Part shown: positions 44,920 through 51,825 of the stretch, one piece after another
Numbering within the stretch: the stretch's first letter is position 1
Layout: every line of letters begins with the position of its first letter
Source of the DNA: an uncultured Eubacteriales bacterium
GTDB lineage: Bacteria > Bacillota > Clostridia > TANB77 > CAG-508
DNA length: 64,000 nucleotides
Direction: 5' to 3'
Assembly (NCBI GenBank): GCA_905203305.1
Contig: CAJKVH010000001.1
Location: 62,001-126,000 of the forward strand
Notes under the pieces: model-generated
Seen by the model: only the letters and a program-made list of their open reading frames with translations
The model's database searches: none
Told to the model about the DNA's origin: nothing
Program-made: the position numbers and the translations under genes

Positions 44920-45345
44920 TTAGTTCATTGCTCCCCAATTAATTGTAGAACCGTTTACTGTTCCTGTAACTGTGTGTCCACTATATGTTATTGTTATATT
45001 TTTTGTTGAACTATCTCTTTCGATTGTAACATCAGTTCCAGCTTCAGTATTAGCTCTTTCTACTGCTTTTCCTACTGCAGTATCTTCTGTATCTGTTGTT
45101 GTTAAACCATATTCACTTGTTCCTCCAGCATATTTTACTGAATAGTAATCAGCTAAATAGTTACTTACTGAAAGAGCTACTGTACTTTCTGCATCTCCTA
45201 ATTTAGATTGCCAAGTAGCTTGGCTAGCTCTATTTAATATACCATTTTGTCCTGTTAACATAGCAATAGAAACTCCTGCTAAAATTAATAGAACTATAAT
45301 AGTTACAACTAATGCAATAAGTGTTATACCTTTATTATTTTTCAT
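44920..45345 (-). CDS. pilA: Type IV major pilin
   Basis: A 141-residue prepilin: leader MKNNKG, then ITLIALVVTIIVLLILAGV, a helix lacking the usual F+1/E+5 as is common in this clostridial group, then TGQNGILNRASQATWQSKLGDAES and a short Thr-rich head ending in TVNGSTINWG. A strong ribosome site (GAGAGGGGGG) precedes it and hairpins lie on both sides, as expected for a highly expressed pilin inside an operon. Confidence 0.88.
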   Translation of the reverse strand: MKNNKGITLIALVVTIIVLLILAGVSIAMLTGQNGILNRASQATWQSKLGDAESTVALSVSNYLADYYSVKYAGGTSEYGLTTTDTEDTAVGKAVERANTEAGTDVTIERDSSTKNITITYSGHTVTGTVNGSTINWGAMN

Positions 45346-45392
45346 TAGTTTTCCCCCCTCTCTCTTTTGAATTATATATTTTTTTGTTTTAT

Positions 45393-45414
45393 ATATCAGC
45401 TGTTAAGCCGATAT
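45393..45414 (-). promoter_or_regulatory. Intercistronic hairpin upstream of pilA
   Basis: Minus strand ATATCGGC pairs with GCTGATAT, loop TTAACA, in the 88-base gap before pilA. No T-run follows, so it is more likely an RNA-stabilising 5' structure than a terminator. Confidence 0.45.
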
Positions 45415-45433
45415 AATTTTAATATCAAATTAA

Positions 45434-45886
45434 TTATTTTGTACCATTTTTGTTATAAACGCTAGGTGCTGTACTTTCATTAGATTGATTTGGATTTTTT
45501 TGTTCATTATTTGTTTTATTGTTTTGACTATTATCACTACTGCTATCGCCACTATTTGAACCGCTATTATTATCTCCATCATTTGATGTAGAACTTGATG
45601 CAGCCGCAAATGGATTAGATTTTCCTGGTACATACGTATTTATACTTTGATATCCAGTTAAATCACTTGCTGTTACTTCATATGTTAATATTACATCATC
45701 ACTATCACTTTTTTTGTCTATATTATCTTCAAGTAAGTCTTTTACATCTTCTGAAGCTGTATATGTTACAACCTCTGGTACTGCCTTTCTATTTGGAATA
45801 TATTTATATAAACCAATAGCAAGAATTAACATAGTTATTAAACATACAAGTAGCATTATAATAATTTCCTTTATAACTTTTGCCAT
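45434..45886 (-). CDS. Pilus-operon membrane protein, possibly PilP-like
   Basis: A 150-residue protein with one N-terminal helix (about 7-28), a short folded part (PEVVTYTASEDVKDLLEDNIDKK) and a GKSNPFA motif recalling the DPF motif of PilP-type proteins, then a Ser/Asn/Asp-rich tail. The start at 45886 follows GGAGG. The PilP label rests on position after pilO and the single motif. Confidence 0.55.
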   Translation of the reverse strand: MAKVIKEIIIMLLVCLITMLILAIGLYKYIPNRKAVPEVVTYTASEDVKDLLEDNIDKKSDSDDVILTYEVTASDLTGYQSINTYVPGKSNPFAAASSSTSNDGDNNSGSNSGDSSSDNSQNNKTNNEQKNPNQSNESTAPSVYNKNGTK

Positions 45887-45896
45887 TTTATCCTCC

Positions 45897-46664
45897 TTAA
45901 CGTGAAGCATTTGTACTTGTTCCAGTTGTTCCCGTTGTATTTGTTCCCGCTGGTTGTGTTACTGTAGCTGAATTTGTAGTAGCACTTGAGTTTGAACTTG
46001 CTGTAGCATTTGAACTTGCACTCGTATTTGCTCCTCCTGCAGTATTGCTTGCTGAACTTTCTTGGTTATTACTTGTTGTTTGGTCTAATGATCCAACTTT
46101 TATTGGAATTTCTTTGCAAGAAAATGTTGCTGTTAAACTATTTTCTGATGAAACTCCCATTTTAAATTCATCAATTTTGAATCCTAACTTTGAATCATTT
46201 TCTATATCATATATAAAATCTGTTATGCTTACATATTCTCCAGTAGTTGTGAAATTTAAATTATATAAATTTGTACTTGAACCACTAGATACTAATTCTA
46301 TTTTTATAACAACATTTTCATCTTTTGCATAATTCCCAAGTTTTGTCCATAAATAGTCAATATCATAAGTTTCAAGTTTTGAAACATAACTTGGATTTTG
46401 AGAATTTGATAATGCTGCTTGGTTTTCATATTCAGTTTTACTATCTTGTAATGTATTTGCTGTACGCTTTAAATTTGATTCTGTGTTGGTATATGTCACA
46501 CTTATTACATTTGATAAGTCTGAAATCTTTTTTTCAACTTTGTTGTTTTCTTCGTCTAAGCCTTTTATTCCTTGTATGTTAAATCTGCTTATACCATTTA
46601 CCATAAAGAATGCAGAACCAATTAATAATAAACAAACTAATACACTTATTAAAATTTTTCTCAT
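45897..46664 (-). CDS. pilO: PilO-like pilus assembly protein
   Basis: A 255-residue protein: N-terminal membrane helix (about 3-24), a coiled-coil (35-85), a ferredoxin-like domain (about 95-185) containing LNFTTTGEYVSITDFIYDIEND, typical of PilO, and a long Ser/Thr/Ala/Asn tail. PilO pairs with PilN to align the pilus machine. It overlaps pilMN by four bases. Confidence 0.78.
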   Translation of the reverse strand: MRKILISVLVCLLLIGSAFFMVNGISRFNIQGIKGLDEENNKVEKKISDLSNVISVTYTNTESNLKRTANTLQDSKTEYENQAALSNSQNPSYVSKLETYDIDYLWTKLGNYAKDENVVIKIELVSSGSSTNLYNLNFTTTGEYVSITDFIYDIENDSKLGFKIDEFKMGVSSENSLTATFSCKEIPIKVGSLDQTTSNNQESSASNTAGGANTSASSNATASSNSSATTNSATVTQPAGTNTTGTTGTSTNASR

Positions 46665-48316
46665 GGTAATTCTCCTTCTATTGTAACTGTTACTACATCC
46701 CCGCTTTTTTGACTGCTAGAAGAAACTACATTTCCTAGTATTCCATCTACTTTTATTTTAGCTATAAAGTAACCTAATTGATCATAATCACCAGCTTGTG
46801 CTATAATCGCAATTTTCTTTCCTGTTGTATTTTGTATTGATGTAAGTTGAACACCTTCTGGTATTATATACATTATTTGATTTAGTAAATTTGGTATTGA
46901 GTTTTTCATTTCCGCAATATTACTTATTTTATCATTTATAGCCTTTAATTCTTCTGTTAAAGAATTATATTTTGTATTTTTGGTATTTAATGAATTTATA
47001 TCTGTATTTATTTTTGCTATTTCTGAATTTTCTGATGCTATTAATCCATCAACATCTTGTGACTTTTTCTCCATTTGGTTAAATAGTATTTTCGAAAATG
47101 CAATAAAAATTATATTTATCAATAAAATTGCAACTAATGCCCTTATCAACATTGTTTCTGTTTTGTCTAGCTTTCCTTTGAATGATAAATCCATTGAAGA
47201 AAAGCTTGGCATTATTTTTTTTAGTTTGCTTTCTTTTTTAGGTTTTGAAGAACTTTCCTTTTTCTTTCCTAGTGATACATCTGCACTTAAAAGTTGTTTT
47301 AATTGATCCATAAAGTTCGGTTTTCTAAAGTTTAAAGATTGTATTCCCTCTCCTAAAGCTTGCATTGCTAATGATATAGCACTATTTACCTCAATATAAT
47401 CTTTTATATTTATTTGTGCAACATTAACTTCTATTATACTTGGTTTTAATATTTTACAATCTGCTTCTGGTAAAAATTCTTGAAAATATAAATCAACATT
47501 ATTTATTACAGATAATGTACCTGTTAAATAAACTGTAGAAATTTTTACTGGTGAATTTTCAACTATTTCTTTAACTTTTTGACTTATTTGATATAAAGTT
47601 GGTATTATATCTTCTAAATGTTGTTGTTCTTTTGAATCATCTATAACATTTGCCGTATATATTGTTGTTCCTTTACAAATTTCATATGCTTTGCTCATAG
47701 AGTTTTCTGTTCTGTTTATTTTTTCAAGAACTTCTTGACTACCATGATCTATTGTTTCTACATTGTAAATTTGTCTATCATATATTGATGTAATTGTTGT
47801 TTTTTCTTCCATGTTTACAATCAATACATTTTCTTTTTTTTCAAATCCTGTTATACTTGCTATTGCCGTTCCAATAGGTACAATTCCAGCAAGGTTATGC
47901 TTTTCTAAGTATTGTTTTTGTTTATTTAATTCTATTTTATTTACAATAACTTGTATTGCTTTTATTTTTTCTCTATCTTCTACATTAGAAACTAAAGCAT
48001 ATCTTGTTTCAAATGCTTTTTGATTATATTTGTTTTCATCACAAAATGTTTCAAATTCTGTTTCAACTGTTTTTTGTATATCACTTTTTGACAATAGTGC
48101 AAAAATGTTGTAGTATAAATAACTTTCGTTTGCAAGATTTATTGATATTGGTGTATTAAAGCTATATGTTTCTTCAACTATCTTTTTTATTGTTTCATTT
48201 ATATTATCAAAAAATCTTATTCCAAATGATTCTACTTTGAAAGCATTTTTATCTTTAGAAACTTTTGCATATTTTATTAAATTGTTTTCTATATATATTC
48301 CTAAACAATTTTGCAT
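46661..48316 (-). CDS. PilM-PilN fusion protein
   Basis: A 551-residue protein. Residues 1-340 form an actin-like PilM domain (GIYIENNLIKYAKVSK, VPIGTAIASI, VLIVNMEEKTTITSIYDRQIYN, VYLTGTLSVINNV). After a lysine/serine linker (350-385), residues 392-412 form a membrane helix followed by the PilN coiled-coil and ferredoxin-like domain (AEMKNSIPNLLNQIMYIIPEGVQLTSI). In most bacteria these are two proteins joined by the PilN N-terminal peptide; here they are one chain. It is the first gene of the pilus operon. Confidence 0.85.
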   Translation of the reverse strand: MQNCLGIYIENNLIKYAKVSKDKNAFKVESFGIRFFDNINETIKKIVEETYSFNTPISINLANESYLYYNIFALLSKSDIQKTVETEFETFCDENKYNQKAFETRYALVSNVEDREKIKAIQVIVNKIELNKQKQYLEKHNLAGIVPIGTAIASITGFEKKENVLIVNMEEKTTITSIYDRQIYNVETIDHGSQEVLEKINRTENSMSKAYEICKGTTIYTANVIDDSKEQQHLEDIIPTLYQISQKVKEIVENSPVKISTVYLTGTLSVINNVDLYFQEFLPEADCKILKPSIIEVNVAQINIKDYIEVNSAISLAMQALGEGIQSLNFRKPNFMDQLKQLLSADVSLGKKKESSSKPKKESKLKKIMPSFSSMDLSFKGKLDKTETMLIRALVAILLINIIFIAFSKILFNQMEKKSQDVDGLIASENSEIAKINTDINSLNTKNTKYNSLTEELKAINDKISNIAEMKNSIPNLLNQIMYIIPEGVQLTSIQNTTGKKIAIIAQAGDYDQLGYFIAKIKVDGILGNVVSSSSQKSGDVVTVTIEGELP

Positions 48317-48372
48317 TTTTGACGCTCCTTGCTTTTATTCTCTTGTTTTTTTTTGTTATTCTATCTTTTTTT

Positions 48373-48401
48373 ATTTTATATGTTTTCCTTTTTAAAATCA
48401 A
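48373..48401 (-). promoter_or_regulatory. Promoter of the pilus operon
   Basis: Minus strand TTGATT, 17 bases, TAAAAT, about 57 bases before the pilMN start. Confidence 0.6.
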
Positions 48402-48415
48402 TACCTTTTCTTAAA

Positions 48416-48445
48416 ATGTAATATAAATGTAATATTGATGTAATA
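48416..48445 (+). promoter_or_regulatory. Phased ATGTAATA array upstream of spoVAC
   Basis: ATGTAATA at 48416, 48427 and 48438, exactly 11 bp apart. The first unit lies in AAAATGTAATATAA, which matches the mreB promoter at 14 consecutive bases. It sits in the divergent gap between the pilus operon and spoVAC. Confidence 0.5.
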
Positions 48446-48564
48446 TTATCATTTTTTGTAATAAGTATGTATATTTTTTATCTAATTGGATATTATATTT
48501 TTAGAATTTATTTGTGTCTTTTCAATCTTTTTATGTTAAAGACAAGAAAGGAATGAGATTATTT

Positions 48565-49009
48565 ATGAATAATCCATTAGATACCCAAAAAGATTATCAA
48601 GAATATGTAAATCAGAAGTCACCAAACTCCCCTATTTTTAAAAACTGCATTAATGCATTCTTAATAGGTGGTCTTATTTGTTCAATTGGTCAAATTATTT
48701 TTTCATTTTGTAAGTATAAAGGCTTAGATGAAACATCAAGCGGTACAATAGTTTCTATCACATTAATAGCAATTAGTGCATTTTTAACAGCTCTAAATAT
48801 TTTTAATAAAATAGGAAAAATTGCAGGCGCCCGGATCTCTAGTTCCAATAACAGGTTTTGCCAACTCTATTGTTGCTCCTGCCATGGAATATAAATCCGA
48901 AGGCTATATAATGGGAGTTGGAGCAAAAATGTTTACAGTTGCAGGCCCTGTTCTTGTTTACGGCATATCCACCGCCATTTTAGTAGGGCTCATTTATTGG
49001 ATATTCTAA
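48565..49009 (+). CDS. spoVAC: Stage V sporulation protein AC, needs +1 frameshift at CGG
   Basis: SpoVAC is an inner-spore-membrane protein of the dipicolinic-acid channel. The frame from ATG 48565 reads NNPLDTQKDYQEYVNQ and the first helices, then meets CGG at 48832-48834; in that frame it ends 20 codons later. Skipping the C gives IAGAGSLVPITGFANSIVAPAMEYKSEG, the hallmark SpoVAC segment, and the helices continue to 49009 for 147 residues, about the family length. Length is 445 bases, 3n+1. It is the first gene of a spoVAC-spoVAD-spoVAE operon. Confidence 0.87.
48832..48834 (+). other. In-frame CGG, apparent +1 shift site (spoVAC)
   Basis: Context GGC GCC C GGA TCT: skipping C restores A-G-S at residue 90. 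Confidence 0.8.
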
Positions 49010-49010
49010 A

Positions 49011-49072
49011 TTCCCATTTGGGGACGGAGTTTTTCGGGGATTTCCCATTTGGGGACGGAGTTTTCAGGGGAA
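49011..49072. repeat. REP-like repeat, two direct copies inside the spoVA operon
   Basis: TTCCCATTTGGGGACGGAG at 49011-49029 and 49042-49060 (31-base period), starting right after the spoVAC stop and ending 36 bases before spoVAD. Confidence 0.92.
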
Positions 49073-49107
49073 AGTATATTATTTCTATATATTTGAAAGG
49101 ATTTTTT

Positions 49108-50111
49108 ATGAAAAAATTAGGAAAGCAAACTATTAAATTTGATACACCTCCAACTATTTTAGAAACTGCCTGTATTGCAGGACCTAAAGAATCTGATGGC
49201 CCTCTTTCTAAATATTTTGATCAATGCCTAAGTGATGAAATGTGGGGAGAAAAAAGTTGGGAAAAGGCTGAAAGTAAAATTGTTAAACAAACTGTTAATA
49301 CATTAATTTCTAAATCTGGTATTCCTAACAATAAAATAGAATATTGTTTTGCAGGCGATTTACTTAATCAATGTATCTCTTCAAGTTTTGGATTAAGAGA
49401 ATTAAATGTTCCATTTTACGGTATATTTGGTGCATGTTCAACATTTGTTGAAGGTATGCAGCTTGCTTCTATTTTTATTGAAGGTGGAATTAATTATGCA
49501 ATTTGCAGTGCATCAAGTCATTTTTGTAGTTCAGAAAGGCAATTTAGATTTCCGTTAGAACTTGGAAATCAAAGACCTCCTACTGCTCAATGGACCGTTA
49601 CCGCTTGTGGTAGTGCTATGCTTGCAAAGTCTGGAGAAGGTCCTTATATAACTCATATTACTACTGGAAAAATCGTGGACATGGGAATAAAAGATGCCAA
49701 TAACATGGGAGCTGCTATGGCACCTGCTGCATTTGATACTCTAATGACTCATTTTTCTGATACTGGTAGAAAACCTACTTACTATGATGCAATTATAACA
49801 CGGTGACTTAGGTCATATTGGCAAAGATATTTTAATTGATTTATGTTCAAATGCGCGGTTATAATATACGCTCTGTATATAATGATTGTGGTGTTCTTAT
49901 CTTTGATCAGTCAACTCAAGATACTCATTCTGGAGGTAGTGGATGTGGCTGTTGTGCAAGCGTTTTTTCTGGATATTTATTTCAACAATTAAAAGCAAAA
50001 AAGCTTAACAAAATTCTGCTTATTGCAACAGGTGCTCTTATGAATTCTATGAGCTCTCAGCAAGGTGAATCTATCCCAGGAATCGCTCAAGCTATATCTA
50101 TTGAAAATTAG
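49108..50111 (+). CDS. spoVAD: Stage V sporulation protein AD, needs two +1 frameshifts at CGG
   Basis: SpoVAD is a thiolase-fold protein that binds dipicolinic acid. The start at 49108 follows AAAGGA. The frame breaks at CGG 49801-49803 (ACA C GGT, followed directly by TGA in the unshifted frame) and again at CGG 49856-49858 (GCG C GGT). Skipping both gives DAIITGDLGHIGKDILIDLCSNAGYNIRSVYNDCG and the GGSGCGCCASVFSGYL end, 333 residues against about 338 in Bacillus. Length is 1004 bases, 3n+2, as two extra bases predict. Confidence 0.87.
49801..49803 (+). other. In-frame CGG, apparent +1 shift site (spoVAD, first)
   Basis: Context ATA ACA C GGT GAC: skipping C gives T-G-D-L-G at residue 232; without the shift the next codon is TGA. 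Confidence 0.82.
49856..49858 (+). other. In-frame CGG, apparent +1 shift site (spoVAD, second)
   Basis: Context AAT GCG C GGT TAT: skipping C gives A-G-Y-N at residue 250; without the shift TAA follows one codon later. Confidence 0.82.
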
Positions 50112-50126
50112 AAAGGATTTGATTTT

Positions 50127-50513
50127 ATGGATTTTTGGCAAAATTTTGATTGGATGCTTTTACTTAGATGTTTTATTGTTGGTGGTCTTATTTGTGTTAT
50201 TGGACAAATTTTAATAGATAAAACTAAACTTACATCAGCAAGAATTTTAGTTTTATTTGTTACAGTGGGTACAATTCTTGGCGGTTTAGGAATTTATCCC
50301 TATCTAGTTAAATTTGCCGGTTGTGGTGCAACTGTTCCTCTAACTGGTTTTGGAAACAATCTTGCTAAAGGCACTATTGAAGCAGTTAAAGATATGGGCT
50401 TTTTAGGTATTTTTATAGGCGGATTAAAAGCTAGTGCTGGTGGAATTGCTGCTGCTGTCTTTTTTGGCTACATTGCCTCATTAATTTCAAAGCCTAAAAT
50501 GAAAAAACAATGA
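50127..50513 (+). CDS. spoVAE: Stage V sporulation protein AE (SpoVAEb type)
   Basis: A 128-residue membrane protein with about four helices. FIVGGLICVIGQILIDKTKLTSARILVLFVTVG and CGATVPLTGFGNNLAKGTIEAVKDMGFLGIFIGGLKA are typical SpoVAE sequence. It is part of the dipicolinic-acid channel. It follows spoVAD by 15 bases and, unlike its two neighbours, has no in-frame CGG. Confidence 0.93.
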   Translation: MDFWQNFDWMLLLRCFIVGGLICVIGQILIDKTKLTSARILVLFVTVGTILGGLGIYPYLVKFAGCGATVPLTGFGNNLAKGTIEAVKDMGFLGIFIGGLKASAGGIAAAVFFGYIASLISKPKMKKQ

Positions 50514-50520
50514 TTCACAT

Positions 50521-50582
50521 TTCCCATTTGGGGACGGAGATTTTTTGGGAAATCCCCTAAAATCTCCGTCCCCAAATGGGAA
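50521..50582. repeat. REP-like repeat, inverted pair
   Basis: TTCCCATTTGGGGACGGAG at 50521-50539 and its reverse complement at 50564-50582, forming a long hairpin after spoVAE. Confidence 0.92.
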
Positions 50583-50588
50583 AAAGAA

Positions 50589-50627
50589 AGAAAAGCTAGA
50601 ACTTTAATTTCTTAGCTTTTCTTTTTT
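50589..50627. terminator. Bidirectional terminator between spoVAE and ftsZ
   Basis: AGAAAAGCTA (50589-50598) pairs with TAGCTTTTCT (50613-50622), with T-runs after it on both strands. It serves the converging spoVA and ftsAZ transcripts. Confidence 0.85.
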
Positions 50628-50636
50628 GATTATGTA

Positions 50637-51767
50637 TTATAAAGTTTTATTTTTATTTTTTCTTAAAAATGATGGTATATCTAAATCATTTTGTGAAGAA
50701 CTTAAATCTTGACTAGATGGAATAGAACTTACTTTCTTTTCCCATGGTTTATTTCCATTTGTTCCTAATGAGTCAAGAATTGGAGATTTCATATCATCTG
50801 GTTGGTCAAAACCTGTAGCAATAACTGTTATCTTGATTTCGTCTTGCATTTCTGGATCTATAACTGTACCAAAGATAATGTTTGCTTCAGGGTCTACACT
50901 GCGTTGAATTAATTCAGCAGCTGTATTTACTTCTTGTAAACCTAAATCTTCACCACCTGTTATATTAATTATTACTCCTCTTGCACCTTCTATTGATGTT
51001 TCTAGTAATGGACTTTGAATCGCTTCTTTTGCAGCATCTTCTGCTTTGTTTTCACCTGATGCACGTCCTGTTCCCATGTGTGCCATTCCTGTATTTAACA
51101 TGATTGTTTTTACATCTGCAAAATCTAGGTTAACTGTTCCTGTAACTGTAATTAAGTCTGAAATACCTTGTACACCTTGTCTTAAAACATCATCTGCCAT
51201 TAAGAACGCTTCTGCCATTGATGTTTTTCTATCTATAATTTGTAGTAATTTGTCATTTGGTATTACTATTAATGTGTCTACTTTTGATTTTAAACTTTCA
51301 ATTCCACGTTCTGCTTGTGCTAAACGTTTCTTTCCTTCAAATGTGAATGGTTTTGTAACAACTCCTATTGTTAATATTCCCATTTCTTTAGCTAAACCTG
51401 CAACTATTGGTGCGGCACCAGTTCCTGTTCCTCCACCCATTCCGCAAGTTACAAATACCATGTCTGCTCCTCTTAATACTTCTGAAAGCTCTGTTTTACT
51501 TTCTTCTGCTGATTGAGCTCCTACGTCAGGATTTGCCCCTGCTCCTAGTCCTCTTGTTATTTTTTCTCCTATTTGGATTTTTGTACTTGCTTTTGATTTT
51601 TGTAGAGCTTGTCTATCTGTGTTTACTGCTATAAAATCAACAGATTTTATTCCTTGGTCAAGCATTCTGTTTACAGCGTTGTTTCCTGCTCCTCCTACAC
51701 CTATTACTTTTATTGTTGCTGTTCCGTCCATCATTGTTAAGTTGCTGTTATCGTCAATATCCATCAT
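50637..51767 (-). CDS. ftsZ: Cell division protein FtsZ
   Basis: A tubulin-like GTPase, 376 residues, forming the division ring. The signature GGGTGTG (111-117), NTDRQAL (49-55), the T7 loop in NLDFADVKTIM and the C-terminal peptide DIPSFLRKNK that binds FtsA are present. AAGGAGG lies before the paired ATG ATG start. It follows ftsA by 58 bases. Confidence 0.97.
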   Translation of the reverse strand: MMDIDDNSNLTMMDGTATIKVIGVGGAGNNAVNRMLDQGIKSVDFIAVNTDRQALQKSKASTKIQIGEKITRGLGAGANPDVGAQSAEESKTELSEVLRGADMVFVTCGMGGGTGTGAAPIVAGLAKEMGILTIGVVTKPFTFEGKKRLAQAERGIESLKSKVDTLIVIPNDKLLQIIDRKTSMAEAFLMADDVLRQGVQGISDLITVTGTVNLDFADVKTIMLNTGMAHMGTGRASGENKAEDAAKEAIQSPLLETSIEGARGVIINITGGEDLGLQEVNTAAELIQRSVDPEANIIFGTVIDPEMQDEIKITVIATGFDQPDDMKSPILDSLGTNGNKPWEKKVSSIPSSQDLSSSQNDLDIPSFLRKNKNKTL

Positions 51768-51825
51768 AATTTATTTTCCTCCTTAAATATGTATATATAG
51801 CATTTGTAACTTTTTGTTACGTATT

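Noticed and set aside
45430..45633. Minus-strand open frame inside the pilus-operon membrane protein
   Set aside because: A shifted reading of the Asn/Ser-rich tail, without its own ribosome site.
48997..49107. N-terminal extension of spoVAD and other open frames reading through the repeats (HLGTEF, FPFGDGVFRG)
   Set aside because: The repeat is open in several frames by composition; family start and ribosome site put spoVAD at 49108.
21307..50111. The six CGG breaks as ordinary pseudogenes or assembly errors
   Set aside because: Not excluded, but judged less likely: all six are the same insertion, in the same codon phase and coding sense on both strands, in otherwise intact genes, and CGG is absent elsewhere in frame.
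21307..50111. CGG simply reassigned to another amino acid
   Set aside because: A triplet reassignment would not restore the reading frame; stops follow within a few codons at each site unless one base is skipped.
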